Shown: positions 1 to 11,408 of the stretch, in pieces
How positions within the stretch are numbered: the first letter of the stretch is position 1
How the letters are laid out: every line of letters begins with the position of its first letter
Assembly (NCBI GenBank): GCA_026315105.1
Contig: CM048745.1
Location: 784,405,390-784,469,389 of the forward strand
Source of the DNA: Locusta migratoria
Lineage: Eukaryota > Arthropoda > Insecta > Orthoptera > Acrididae
Direction: 5' to 3'
DNA length: 64,000 nt
Made by a program: the position numbers and the translations under genes
The notes under the pieces: model-generated
Database searches by the model: none
Seen by the model: only the letters and a program-made list of their open reading frames with translations
What the model was told of the DNA's origin: nothing

Positions 1-619
1 GACGTCTATGATTCTTTTGACAGGGGACGTTTGAATTTAAAACATAACGACATTCCTTTGCGTCTATCGATGCTCTAATTTATATAAGAATTCTTTGCAA
101 GGGAAATGGAATTTATGTAGTTCCATTTCTGATTTCGGTGTATTCTCATTACATTTTGAGTGCATTCTGTTTAGGAATGCCTCGAAAACGCCATAATACA
201 TGAAAGGACAAAGTGAGGCGACGTTAGTTACATAGTACACCAAATAACTAATAATGCGTTGCTGCTTTTTTCCATTCTCATAACTATGGTGTAATACACA
301 ACAAGACGGGGTACAATTTTACTTACGGCGGCAACGTTGTGCGCTGATGTTGGCAACGGTTGTTGAATGCTGTTTCAAAAATCAGTCACGTATAATAAGG
401 GGAATAATTCTTTATGTTCAAAATAAAATAAATAATTTATGATGTTTTGTCAGTAATCATCACCCTAAAGCGAATAGTTCGTTGCCAACGATAGCAAACT
501 AAACCGCCGCCACTGCAAGTAAAGCTTAGCCCAGTAGGACACATTTTTTTCTTCCTAGGTGCATCCCATATGCTTTGCAATGACACGTAAAGAAAAGGAG
601 TGCATCTTTCGACGGGTAT
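1..619. other. AT-rich sequence, no gene recognised
   Basis: I see no coding region, RNA gene or recognisable mobile element here. The only open frame of note, on the minus strand at 437-679, has no recognisable motif or coding character. Confidence 0.5.
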
Positions 620-1920
620 AACCACTACATTATACATAGAGTAGAAATATCTGTGGAGTGAGCATTGGATTCTGTGCATCTTCTCAACATTGAGCTGGAA
701 TTACAGAGTGACATTGAAACAAATCCACTCTTTCCATGCATTTATTTGCTCCTGCGATTGGTTTGTACCGCATTGGCTGCAAATAAGCCCCACCTCCTTT
801 TAGCAGAGCAACCACATTAGCTGAAATAATATCTAAATAAATGTGTCACAGAAGCAACAAGAAAGTTGACCGAACAAAACAGGACCAAGATAAAGTCATC
901 GATTAGTAATTTTTTCTCAATATCAGGTGAGGACAGAAAATCTGTTCTGCGCATCTGAATGTTCAGGGCAGGGCTATTTCTGCTCTGTGCCTGCCACTAC
1001 AGATAACATCCACATGCGAGCGACAAACTCTTCAGAAACCTCCCCGCTTTCGTAATTGTTTGGTACAATATTGTGATTAAAATTTGTAATTACTTACTTT
1101 TGGTGCGGACTTCATTAAGACAGAGAAAGAAGTCTTCTTTTGCAGAGACAATTGTACTTTGAGTTATAATCCGATTCCTGAATATATAGTTCTATTACGC
1201 AAGATCGATTTCAACTTCGTGCTTTACGACGTAATCGCTGCAGGACGTGGAGACATCTATTATCTGAAAGAGTGGTCAGGCAAATTCACTGTAAATACCA
1301 TATTTAATGGAAAGTTCTATACAGACGATCAGTTGACGCCATTCCTTCAACGATTACCCAGACTTACTTTATCGCACACTGACACCACCATGACGTCTTA
1401 TTTAAAATGACGTGAACTCTTTGAGTATTCGTCTACTAATATGGAGCACTGCAACAGAATAACTACATTGTCCCCAGTGCAACAATGAAACATTATAATA
1501 CTTCAGCATACACTTACTATGAGAGATAAAAGAGTTTAGTCCTACACCATAGAACCAATACATGGCGCTGTTATTATTATTACTATTTTTCATCTCTGGA
1601 AGTGTTTTCAGAAGTTTACGCCAAACATACAATTACACACAGCAGTCTTTATGAACACAACCTAACATTAATTTACATCGTTCCCGAGTACGGACTTAAA
1701 ATAATTTCACTTTTTGTATGGAAACTTTTATAATCATTAAATGTTTTCGACAATGACTTCTACTTAAATTTGACTTCTTGGCTAGAAGAACTGAGTTTAT
1801 TGACAGAGAAATCCAACAAGGATTCAATTCTTGCTGACCTAGGTTCGGAACCCTAAAAAACCATGATATACACAGATCCCTGTTTAACAACAGTTGCGAA
1901 GCACGGGCATATACGCTAGT
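620..1920 (-). repeat. Large unclassified interspersed repeat R1, copy 1 (minus)
   Basis: This block matches the reverse complement of 14446-15800 in collinear order: the pieces near 740, 1110, 1240, 1400, 1640 and 1780 pair with those near 15680, 15240, 15170, 15000, 14700 and 14590. Read on the minus strand it begins at 1920 with ACTAGCGTATATGCCCGTGC and then TTCGCAACTG. Starts of this kind, with a CCCG core followed by TTCGC, are frequent in unclassified arthropod repeats. A short plus-strand frame (1159-1410) lies inside but is not clearly coding. Confidence 0.7.
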
Positions 1921-2464
1921 CTCCTATAAAATATCATTTCAGTACCCTCGTTGCATGCACGTATCTCTACAAAAGTAAATACTACGATCGAAACTGATAT
2001 TCGCAATGAAAGACATCAAAGTAATGGTCCTCCCGAAAGAATTAGCATATAGGCTCTTAAACTAAATACAAGTGCCATACCTCCCAGTCATACCTCGAAA
2101 CATAACATAAATAAAATTTACAAAACATAGCAGATTGGAGAAGAAATACTCCTCTCAGTGAAACAAAATTAATTAAAATCTAGTAAAATCTACAAGTGCA
2201 GTACAGTGAGTGCTATCCAAGTCACGTTGAACAGCATAGTCAGACATTACCTTTTACAAATAAAGTGGTAAAAATATTGATAATCTGGAGACAAAAATTA
2301 CGCACAACTGTATGGCACCTTAATAGTGATTAACTGAAGGTGATCACTGGGGATATTGATCTTATTAAGCACAGAAAGAAGGAAAACAGTTAATGGCGGG
2401 ATACGCGTCAGTCATGTCAATCACCACGAAAAATTCAATGATTGCTCGTGCATTACACATAGTT
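1921..2464. other. Unassigned AT-rich sequence
   Basis: I recognise no gene or element. Only short frames with poor coding character occur. Confidence 0.45.
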
Positions 2465-2536
2465 TCATACTTTGAAACCACGCAGTTTTTGTATGGAAAT
2501 TTTCGTTGCCTTTATATGTAGCTGCTGGGCCATAGA

Positions 2537-2721
2537 GCTGATGGCCCATGACACTCTAAAATCCGTTGTGGCTAAGTCCAACATTACGTAAAAAGAATGG
2601 GCAAAAAAATATGTATTTTGAATGAGAAACACACGTACTTGTTGATTAAGCATAATTCCTTGATATTGATCCGTAAATGTAATCTTAAGGCTGATGGCTC
2701 ATGCCCCATTCAAAATCCGTT
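2537..2721 (+). repeat. Pair of short direct repeats 153 bp apart
   Basis: The stretch at 2537-2567, beginning GCTGATGGCCCATG and ending AAAATCCGTT, is repeated with a few changes at 2690-2721. This suggests two diverged tandem modules of about 153 bp, like the modular arrays elsewhere in the window. Confidence 0.45.
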
Positions 2722-2812
2722 ACAACGGCAAGTCTCTAAACATACTCAGTTCATACCTCTAAAATACACAAAATCTCAGTCCACATTTGCTGTCGTGGAT
2801 TATTGGCGATAA

Positions 2813-3159
2813 TTACAGTATTATCGATCAAATTATTCAAATAAATCATCACAGTTAGACATATTTCTGAAAATCGTATCAGACCTCATCATACTCAAGT
2901 CTGCTCTCCAAAACTCTGCCCAAAATGACTGACCTTTCGCTCCAACCGCTTTTGCGTTCAACTTGCTAGGCGGAGCTCTCCCTTTGGCTGGGGTCGTAAC
3001 GGCTCCACCGCTAACCTGACCACCCCAAAAAATCGCAAACTGGCGGCTAGAATTCGCTGGTTCTCTGCTGATCGCTCAGAAAGTAAAGGTTGGTTATCGT
3101 ACTCAGGACCAACTGATTCTGCCTACCTGTTACCAATTCTGATTTCACAGCACCTCTGA
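2813..3159. other. Unassigned sequence with moderately GC-rich core
   Basis: Positions 2940-3050 are richer in G+C than the surroundings and look like part of an interspersed repeat, but I could not name it. No gene was seen. Confidence 0.35.
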
Positions 3160-3217
3160 CACAGACACACACACACATACACATAAACACACACACACAC
3201 ACACACGCACACACAAA
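3160..3217. repeat. (CA)n microsatellite, interrupted
   Basis: This is a run of CA dinucleotides with a few interruptions. The open frame reading through it on the other strand (VCVCVC) is an artefact of the repeat. Confidence 0.9.
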
Positions 3218-4479
3218 GAGGGAGAGAGGGGGTTGTGACGCCTGACTCCTTGTTCTTTTCTTTATTGATAGCATTTCCGTATCCACTGGCCACTATCCGT
3301 AACCTGAACTACAACAAAACATGTACCAAAAATCTTCTTAGCAATACAAAGACCAAACGACTAATCCATCCTGTTTCCGTTAATTAAATTGAATAAAATT
3401 ATGAGAAAGATTAATGACGTGACCTAACAATACCGCTTAAACAAATTTAGTCTCTTAAATATTTACTGTGGAGAAGGGATGTCTAAGAAACCAATTTGAA
3501 TATCCTCCAGTTAGAAGTAAGAATACTTTCTTCAGACAGTACTGCGTTGCTATTCTGTACAGATACAAATATGGGTAGAGACTGTCAGAGAGTTCGATAC
3601 AAAGGTAGAGATTCCACTGCCAGAGTTCTATGCCAGGGTTAAGAGTAATTGTTTTTTACTAGCTATAAGAAAAGGACGTTAAATATGGTCCTCTTCTAGC
3701 ATCGCATTTATGTGTTTCGGACCTCAGTCAGTGTCCTTGTGAGATGGCTTTGTTAATAAGCCTAATTATCCTAACCAAGAGGCAGAACAATCGTGAACTG
3801 TGCAGCCGCTGTTGTGAATTGAGAAAGATTCTACTGTTGTCTATGCACGGTTATTCCAAAACAGACTGTATTCAAAATCTGGTAATTATACACTGAAAGC
3901 AAAATTCAACTACATAAATTCGATTTTCCTTGAAAATAATGCATTATGTGAATGAAACCTATTGATAAAAATGAAGGAATCTCGTTATGTTTTACATACT
4001 AATGAAACATGTCGAAAGAAGCAAAGAAATTTCATTAGGTTTTTAACACTTAAAACGAAAACGCACTATGAATCTAACGGCATCTCTAGAGGAGAGATTA
4101 GATTGATATTTATTCCACAGATCTTGAATAAGAGTATTCGTAATGATCTGGAAGTGATAGTTTAGTAAAATTTAACAGTATACAACTTCTTTTTTAATTT
4201 TTAATTTTTATTTTTATTGATTTATTTATTGTAAAAGTACTCATTTCTGTATAAAAATTAATCTGATGAGTAGAAGGAGTTATCAGTCAGATTTTTGTTT
4301 TTACTTTTTTTATTTATTTATTTTTAATGTTGATTGGATATCTGTCAGACATTTTGTTACCAGGTAAGTGACCAAATAATTCGACTCTTTCTGTCCCAAA
4401 CTTAGATTTTATCTTCAATAGTGTAGATCATTCTTTCTCCTAGTGTTGTAGTTGTGCATACTGCTATTACTTTTGAATT
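3218..4479. other. AT-rich sequence, no gene recognised
   Basis: There is no recognisable coding domain. A short plus frame at 3962-4165 has no known motif. T-rich stretches near 4190-4320 may belong to the 3' side of the LINE that follows on the minus strand. Confidence 0.4.
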
Positions 4480-4954
4480 GGGTTGGGGAAGTAATAGAAC
4501 AATTCATAAGTGACAACATATACTGTGTAGTTACTGTGAACTTCTGTAGCTCCTTAAATACGGTAAGTGTCTGCAAGATGGTATTGGGTAGGCTCCAGAG
4601 ATTATTCTAATTACACACTTTGCAGTAACCCTAATAGCATAACTGCTGACTTCAAATGGTTCAGTCAGTCAGTGTGTTGCTTCCAATTCAGTTTCTTATT
4701 AGTACACACACTAAAACCTTTGAATATTCTATTTTAGCTACAAACTTCTGTTCACAGACTTTTTTTTAGTAATGGTGTCATACCATTTACCGTGTGGAAC
4801 TGTATACATTGTGTTTTATCGCAGTATAATAAGGGTCTATTTGCAGAGAATTGCTCAATATTTTTTACAGTTCCATCAGTTAACTCTTGTTTGTTGGGAG
4901 TGATTACTCTGCTTGTATCTAGAGCAAAAAGAACTAGCTTTGCATCATCATGAT

Positions 4955-5021
<67 letters not shown>

Positions 5022-5880
5022 AGAACAATAAAGGACCCTAGACTGGACCCTTGGGGACCACATTTTTGATATTCCCTACCTCCCTCCCCCCTCCCCCACC
5101 CAAACCCAGTTTGAGTAATCGGCTCATTTTTGCAGTTTACCTCAACCACTTAATTCAACTTTCTGCAATCTTCGATTTTAGTTTGAATTAAACAATTTGT
5201 GCACTGCCTCACTAATACGACAATGCTTAAGCCTATCTAGAAGAATTCCATGATTTACACAATCAAACGCCTTTGATAGATCACATAATATCCGAACGAT
5301 GATGTCCAGCTATTTAGAACATTTAATATTTGATCAGTGAAAGTACATATAGCAATTTCTGTTGAATAGCCTTGCTGGAAACCTAACTGACATTTTGTTA
5401 GTCCCTTGTTTTTACAAATATAGTAAGTCCCTCTCGAATATATTACTTTATCAAGAACTTTCGCTAAAGCCGTCAGATTGGGTGGTAGTTATTGTCATCA
5501 GACACATCTTTTTTATTCAATGGTTTAAAAATAGCATAATTTAGATTACCTGGGAAAATATCCTGCTCCAGAGAGCTATTACATATGTTTTTGAGAATCC
5601 TACTTCTTGGGAACAAGCTTTTAGCATTCTGCTGGAAATGCCATACGAGTTTCTACTTTTGAGAGAGATAATCTTTTTCTTAATTTCAAAGGGAGAGGTG
5701 GGTGGAAATTCAATTGTTCCATGTTGCAGAGGTATATCATCTACCACTAATAGCTTTGTCTTATCTTGGAACATTAAGGTCCTATTTTCTCCACAACATT
5801 TAAAAAGTGATTGTTAAAAATATTGTCAAATTCTGACTTTTTGTTAGTACACTTTTCATTCATTCTAAAGGTTTCTTGCT
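4480..5880 (-). pseudogene. Decayed jockey/CR1-like LINE reverse transcriptase (LINE C)
   Basis: Read on the minus strand, the block gives RT motifs in family order but in shifting frames. Near 5850 there is NHFLNVVEKIG (linker upstream of RT). At 5541-5774 there is a helix-rich segment with SYGISSRMLKACS. Near 5260-5300 comes DLSKAFDCVNHGILLDRLKH, the motif with the first catalytic Asp. Near 5040-5080 comes a GxPQGSxLG-type box. Near 4900-4950 comes DAKLVLFALDTS, where the usual ADD is ALD. The element would copy its RNA into DNA at a nick. This copy is dead, with stops, frameshifts and a (TA)n run directly after the PQGS box. The 3' boundary is uncertain. Confidence 0.8.
4958..5019. repeat. 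(TA)n microsatellite inside LINE C
   Basis: About 31 uninterrupted TA units lie between the PQGS-type box and the degenerate catalytic box of the minus-strand LINE. They replace the short stretch that would encode the residues after the box. Confidence 0.95.
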
Positions 5881-6430
5881 GTGCTGCGCCGTACGTAAAT
5901 ATCAACATAAAGTTGAGATATATTTTCTTCCGCTGATCAAATTTTGATAAAAGGAAGACTATATGGTACCTTGAAGTACTCGCAATTTACCTGTTAAATA
6001 ATCGTGTAGTACTTTCGGAGAGAATCCTTTACAGTTAGACAGAAGACTACTTTTACACAAATTTGTGAAGTATGTGTTTACTTTCTATGATCCGATTTTG
6101 ATGGAAGTCAGGCTTTATTTAACCGCGCGGTAACGCTTGCCCTACCTATGAAAATCCCACGTAGATTCGTCAAGTAATTTTGGAGATTAACGTGTCCAAA
6201 ATCAAAAGCTTTAAAGTTCGATACTTTTCTTTCTGTGATACGACGTTGATGTGACTAAGCCAATACGTTGCTTCAAGATACGTGAAAGTTACCATGAAAA
6301 CGCCATGAAAATTCGTAAAATAGTAATGGACATAAGAAGTTGCTAATAGATGAACAGACAGGCTAAACGAATAAAAATTACATCTTCTATCCGTGATCCA
6401 GGTTTGATCAGATCATATATCTTGAACAAA
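5880..6430 (+). repeat. Diverged tandem array of about 150-160-bp modules
   Basis: Four diverged units begin near 5910, 6067, 6213 and 6373. Each carries a start like AAAGTTCGATACTTT, a TGATCCGATTTTGATG-like core, and an end like CGTCAAGTAATTTTGGAG. The same module forms the array at 17060-17900. No coding frame persists across units. Confidence 0.65.
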
Positions 6431-7255
6431 TATTCTCTTACGTTTTTCTATGGAAATATCGTAAATATAGTATATTGTATTATACTGTTTTATGACAGTA
6501 CAAATTATCTGGACTGTCTTTCTAACAACTATACAGCTGTTCTACGCATAGAGTTGAAACATCTCTGTAGTGGGCATTGCGTTCTGTCCATGTTGTCAAA
6601 GTTAAGCTGGGATTTTCACGCGACCTCGGTACAAAAGCTTTAATACCGTCGTCTTCTGGTGACATTGGAAGTTAATCTGTTTCAGCAACGATCTTCAATG
6701 TTGGAGTAATTGATTTTGTGCCTCTGTTTTTCTCAAATTTGTTAATTGTTTCCGTGATAAACTGTAGTCGTATCATGACGATTTTACCCACTGAGTGTTG
6801 CCGAAAAGCGAAGTCAGATACATCAAAATCAAAAGCCGTTTAGGTGAACAGAGTGTTAATGCTGATCGATGCAGTTTTCGTTAAATATTTTAAGCAAACA
6901 CCTTAGTTCTAATGAAAGAAAGAAATGCAGTATTATGTCATTTTTTACAGAATGAAAAAAAATTATAACAGGAAAAAGGACCATATTGCCATACAAATAG
7001 TGGTTTAAGTGTGTTTACGTAAGACTATTATCGACAGAAAATTTTTTATCATTTTTATTGTTCATCTGTACTACTGCTTTTGTATCAAGGAGAATAATTC
7101 TTATCCTCACTTCCATTGCTCAGTACGGGGCCAAACAAAGTGACATGACGTGAGAGATGATGTGGGTACAATTTGATGTGGTGGTAGCTTGATGTGGAGT
7201 GAAGAAGAGAGTCATAAAACTCCATTTCTTTCTTTTCCTAAATTTATCTATTACC
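6431..7255. other. Unassigned AT-rich sequence
   Basis: No gene or element was recognised. Weak similarity to the flanking modules cannot be excluded. Confidence 0.35.
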
Positions 7256-8600
7256 TGAAAACCCGGCGTTGCTCAGGTGTTTATTCATGCTATAATCTCA
7301 TAGTCCATCTCCCCTCCCTCTTCTCTCTGTTCCTCCCCATTCTCTCCATCCATCCTCTCTCCCAACTCTTTGTATGTCTCTTCAATCTCGCTGTTCATCT
7401 TACATCCCCCTCTCTCTCTCGGCCCTATTTTTTTCCATTTTTCCTCTTCCTTCACCACCCCTCCTTTATTCATCTGCTACCCCCCCCCCCCAAAATCTAT
7501 CAAAACTTGTATATATGTGTCAACTTTCATTATGATCAGTGGATCAAAGTTGACTGCACGACGGCATGCACCATACGGTGGCTTACATGCTATAAAACGC
7601 CTATCCAACATAGTTTACGACGGGAAGATAACTTTCAAAGTAATTGGTGAAACGGAATTAAAGTCGTTGTAAGGTACCCTCTACCATGCACAATATGAAA
7701 CATCATGTAAAAAGCGATCTTCCTCTCGTGTTGAAAATCAAGTGTCCAAAGAAAACAGAAGATAATTGACGAAGTAAAGTACTTTCCAATATACAAAATA
7801 TCAAACTGGTTTTGAAGTGCACAAAATTTTGAAAGTAAAGTGACCTCCGCCAAGTTCCGTACGAAATTTCACGTAGACATGTACGGAATTTCATGTAGAC
7901 TTCTTCTGGACGTAGGCTTAACATTGTCACGAATATCTTTTGTTGCGTGAAATGGTGTCATTTGAAAGAAACTATTCTACTGCTGCATTGAGTAAAAACT
8001 GAATAGCATCAGCACCACTTCCGGAAGCCAATGAATGTGAAGCTCTGGTGGCGGGCCGGCCGCGGTGGCCGAGGAGACTAAGGCGCTCCAGTCACGGTCT
8101 GCACGGCCACTACGGTCGGGGGTTCGAATCCCCCCTCGGGCATGGATATTTGTGCCGTCCTAGTTCGTAAGTAGTTCATAAGTAGTTTGTAAGTTTAGGG
8201 ACTGATGACCCCGTAGTTAAGTCCCATAGACTTTACAAACATTTGAACATTTGAACATTTCTGGTGGCGGTACCAAGGGCGTTAGTTTGGTTTGGCCAGC
8301 GGCGCAACTCAATCAAGAGGCTTCATTTTATTATTTTCAGAAATACATATGGATATTTACAACATAAAAAAATGAAAAAAAAAATTATTTTGTTAGATTT
8401 TCTAATTTTTTAACTATTAAATTTACAGTATATTTGTCCACAAATACTACTATCAAAGTCGGAATAAAAACACAGATTTTGGCGAATTCCGTTAGGTAAA
8501 GTACCCTCCGCCATGCACCATACGAAATTTTATGCAGAGTGTGAGCCTCTTCTTGTTTTGAAGGGCAGGCGTGAGAAACTTATCAAAATTTTAACAAAAC
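7256..8600 (+). repeat. Unclassified repeat with CCCGGCGTTGC start and pyrimidine-rich segment
   Basis: It begins with AAAACCCGGCGTTGCTCAGG, a CCCG-type start like those of R1. A C/T-rich stretch follows at 7300-7490 (similar stretches lie at 42290-42660 and 62500-62650). Three diverged modules follow at about 7670, 7840 and 8500, each with a form of GTACCCTCNNCCATGCAC. A SINE interrupts it at 8055-8259. The long frames through the C/T-rich part are compositional. Confidence 0.5.
8055..8259 (+). mobile_element. tRNA-derived SINE (family S1), complete with target-site duplication
   Basis: The head is a tRNA-like domain of Ser/Leu type with box A (TGGCCGAGGAGA) and box B (GGTTCGAATCC). It is followed by a body containing GGGACTGATGACCCCGTAG and a tail of repeated ACATTTGA units. 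It is flanked by the 11-bp duplication TCTGGTGGCGG at 8044-8054 and 8260-8270, so the ends are exact. It would be transcribed by RNA polymerase III from the internal boxes and mobilised by a LINE. It is not a working tRNA gene. Confidence 0.95.
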
Positions 8601-8911
8601 TGTAGACTTCTTTGAAACAGAAACACGCGACAACATTTACAACATTTTCTTATACTTCACAATTTCCCGGTAGAGAATTACGAAAATGAGATCTACCAAA
8701 TCGATCAATAGAGAAGTTCTCAAGTTACGGCGTGACATTGTGAAATAAAGATTCATTTTTATATACCAGGTGATCAAAATGTTCGTATAAATTTGAAAAC
8801 TTAATAAATCACGGAATAATGTAGATAGAGGGGTAAAAATTGACACACAAGCTTGGAATCACATGGGGTTTTATTAGAACCGAAGAGAAACAAAGTATTG
8901 CTAGACGCGTG

Positions 8912-9163
8912 AAAGATCTCTTGCGAGCGTCGTTTGGTGATGATCGTGTGCTCAGCCGCCACTTTCGTCATGCTTGGTCTCCCAGGTCTCCACACCTCAG
9001 TCCGTGTGATTATTGGCTTTGAGGTTACCTGAAGTCGCAAGATCGTGATCGACCGACATCTCTAGGGATGCTGAAAGACAACATCCGACGCCAATGTCTC
9101 ACCATAACTCCGTACATGGTTTACAGTGCTGTTCACAACATTATTCCTCGACTACAGCTATAG
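8912..9163 (+). pseudogene. C-terminal remnant of mariner-superfamily DDE transposase
   Basis: The frame gives SPRSPHLSPCDYWL, then a TGA where Trp is expected, then GYLKSQ and about 40 further residues to a TAG at 9161. The SPxSPxLxPCD box holds the last acidic residue of the catalytic triad in mariner-like transposases. In this copy the usual Asp of SPD is His. The DNA-binding domain and the first two catalytic residues are missing. It lies inside the long inverted ends of the same element and cannot make active enzyme. Confidence 0.85.
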
Positions 9164-9291
9164 TTGAGGAATGATGGTGAACATATTGAGCATTTCGTGT
9201 AAAGAACATAATCTTTGCTTTGTCTTAATTTGTTATGCAAATTATTGCTTTTCTGATCAGATGAAGTGCCATCTGTCACACATTTTTGAAC

Positions 9292-9330
9292 TTTTTTTTT
9301 TTTTTTTTTTTTTTTTTGAACTTTTTTTTT
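9292..9330. repeat. Poly(T) tracts
   Basis: Two T runs are separated by GAAC, inside the mariner-like element just before its right inverted end. Confidence 0.95.
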
Positions 9331-9599
9331 GTTCTAATAAAACCCCATGTCATTCCAAGTATGTGTGGCAATTCTTACCTCTGTATCTACATTATTCCGT
9401 GATTTATTAAGTTTTCAAATTTATACTGACCTTTTGATCACCCGGTATGTAGATTTTGTTCCTTTTAATGCGCTTTTTGCCTTAATTATTGACACAAGTC
9501 TTGTATTGAAGGCAGTAATGAATGTGACTGTAGGAAAACACCTTCATCGTAACTGAAACCTCGCAAATTATAGTGTTACTTTCAATGCACGAGACTTTG

Positions 9600-10180
9600 G
9601 CAGTTATATAGTTAAACCCAATCGCGACCCGCTCAAAGTGCGCCTCACTACGTAGCCGTCGACATTAGAGACGCGAGCTGAATCGGCTGAATCAGCAGGT
9701 GAGGCGGCGGCAGTTGCAGTGTGCAAAGTACACACGGCGTCACTCTGCAACTCAAACATAGGGAAGCGGCCTAGCGGGGAATATCGCGCAGGATTAGCCA
9801 ACTTGCCAAGTCCTAAAACACGAAACACGCTTCAAGGTTCGTAAACACTGTCACAGCTGCGGACACGCGGAAGTTCCACAGTGTGTTTGTTTGAAAGAGA
9901 GGGACGTCGGGGCGTTGGGGGTGGGGGAGGACACGCACGTGCTCTTAAAACAGCGGGGCTGCGACAACATAGCGTTCTGTGTCAGTAGCACTTTAAAAGC
10001 GCTGCTCTCGCGGACGTTGTCATCCTGACACACCTCTGCCCTCGTAGTAAAAACAGATTCTGCCGCTGCGTCCTGTCCAGGCCGTGCAAACCTCTGACAA
10101 ATCTGCCACGTTTCCTCCACTATGTTTTTCTGCATCTCGGCGTTAATGTTTACCATTGCTGGTCCCCAGCATTGCGGGCT
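9600..10180. other. CpG-rich block of unknown role
   Basis: About 580 bp are visibly richer in G+C and CpG than the surrounding DNA. I recognise no repeat signature. It could be a host CpG-rich regulatory or exonic region, or an old repeat. The minus strand carries a 101-codon frame (9851-10156) that includes the exon candidate listed next. Confidence 0.4.
10034..10178 (-). CDS. Possible internal coding exon of an unrecognised gene
   Basis: On the minus strand, a pyrimidine-leaning tract ending in CTTGCAG (10179-10185) resembles a splice acceptor. From 10178 a frame runs without stops for about 48 codons, including MQKNIVEETWQICQRFARPG, to GAG followed by GTGTGT, a plausible splice donor at 10034. 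The frame stays open beyond that point, so the donor is only a guess. Residue composition looks protein-like rather than low complexity. I do not recognise the product, no partner exon was found nearby, and chance is a real alternative. Confidence 0.22.
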
Positions 10181-10185
10181 GCAAG

Positions 10186-11047
10186 ATATAAAGTAACATA
10201 CTGAATTTTCAGAATTATCCGAAAAGTGAACACCTCTCTGATGTCTTTTGTTTATCTCTGTTTAGCTTGTGACTATGAGGAAGAAGAGTAGCGGCGAAAA
10301 CAATGAGAAAATTTGAAATAACAAATGTTCAAATGTTTGTGATTCTAAGGTACGAAACTACTCTGGTCTTCGCTCCCTACACTTAAAATATAATTAAACT
10401 ATCCGAAGAACAACACTCACACCCATGCCCCGTTGGAGAACTAGGAACATCTGACGCCAGCGGCCGAACGATCCGTAACGTGACGCCTCAGGCCACACGG
10501 CCATTTCCGCGCGGCTGTGAAATAAGAGCCTAGATTACGAAACTGCGAAAATGGGATTAGGGTCAAGTACTAATTTTTGTGTGAAGTAATGTTATAGATA
10601 GTGCAAAATCATGTAATCAGTTAATTCCACATCATTTAAACGCACGGGAGAACTGGGTAATGACGAACAGCGGGCAATACCGAACATGTACCCTTCCCTG
10701 TCTAGAAGTATAATTTCTTAGTTTCGTGAGGTGCTGCAGTCTAGTGGAAACAAAGCGAAACCGCAGTGCTAATCACGCCAGTTCAGTTGAGTGAGTGGAT
10801 GACGAAAAATGCGTTTTTAGTGTTTACGATCTAAGAACATCGCCTTATGACTTGACGTATGTGTGTATATTCACTGTTGATGTTTTAACATTATGCTCAC
10901 AGATTGTCTAACACATATTTAATACGAATATAGTTCAGATTCAAATAAATAGGCAATCCTAGTTTTGGGCAAAGGTGTATACTGTTCGGTATTTCCCGCC
11001 GTTTGTTTACCATTACCTTCCCCATACTTGTCGCTTACTCTACACGT
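10186..11047. other. Unassigned sequence
   Basis: No gene was recognised. A short AAATGTTCAAATGTTTGTG stretch near 10322 resembles the tail of SINE S1 on the minus strand but lacks the rest. Confidence 0.35.
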
Positions 11048-11408
11048 TTTATAGTGGGATTTAATTATTCCAGAAGCCAAACAATCGCAAACGTACAATA
11101 AATAAAGCCAAGAAGTCTAAAGAAACACAGAGAAAGAGGAATTACCGATGAAAGTCGAGACAAAGGCTCAAAATAAACTCCTCAAGGAATTTCAAGCCTC
11201 ACCGGAAGAAGATTTAAGCGACGTCGATTTGTGTCATGATGAATTTCCGATATGGAGACAGACAAAAAATACTGTTTTGTCTGTGATGGCTTTGACGAGG
11301 ATGGTGAACTTCGGTTCATGTGCACTTCATGTGGAGTGTGGGCAAATCCTCTGTGCTTTGGCTGGGACACTCCAGAGGCACCAGTGTGATATTTGCGTAA
11401 AAAAATAA
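11048..11408 (+). pseudogene. C-terminal zinc-finger tail of a pogo/Tigger-like transposase
   Basis: A Lys/Arg-rich linker (KPNNRKR and on, from about 11075) is followed at 11250-11385 by a frame reading YCFVCDGFDEDGELRFMC, then TSCGVWANPLCFGWD. A one-base shift then leads to CDICVKK and a stop. The spaced Cys pairs plus Trp form the PHD-like or zinc-ribbon tail found at the end of many insect pogo/jerky-type transposases. The DNA-binding and DDE domains are not found upstream, so this is a truncated, frameshifted remnant. Assignment rests on remembered family pattern, not a search. Confidence 0.6.

Larger units (their letters stand above)
8766..9445 (+). mobile_element. Mariner-like deletion derivative with about 115-bp inverted ends
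   Basis: The left end starts CCAGGTGATCAAAA and the right end is TTTTGATCACCCGG, both next to TA (8764-8765, 9446-9447), the target expected for Tc1/mariner elements. The inverted similarity continues for about 115 bp (8766-8880 against 9331-9445) with few mismatches. Between the ends are the last part of a transposase and a poly(T) tract. At 680 bp it is too short to be autonomous and must have lost most of the transposase gene. Confidence 0.9.

Noticed and set aside
7189..7672. Long open frames on both strands
   Set aside because: They follow a C/T-rich repeat segment found again near 42290 and 62500; both strands are open because of composition.
8055..8140. tRNA-Ser or tRNA-Leu gene from box A and box B
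   Set aside because: Nearly the same head occurs in about eight copies, each with SINE body, tail and usually duplications. The cloverleaf is imperfect. These are SINE heads, not tRNA genes.
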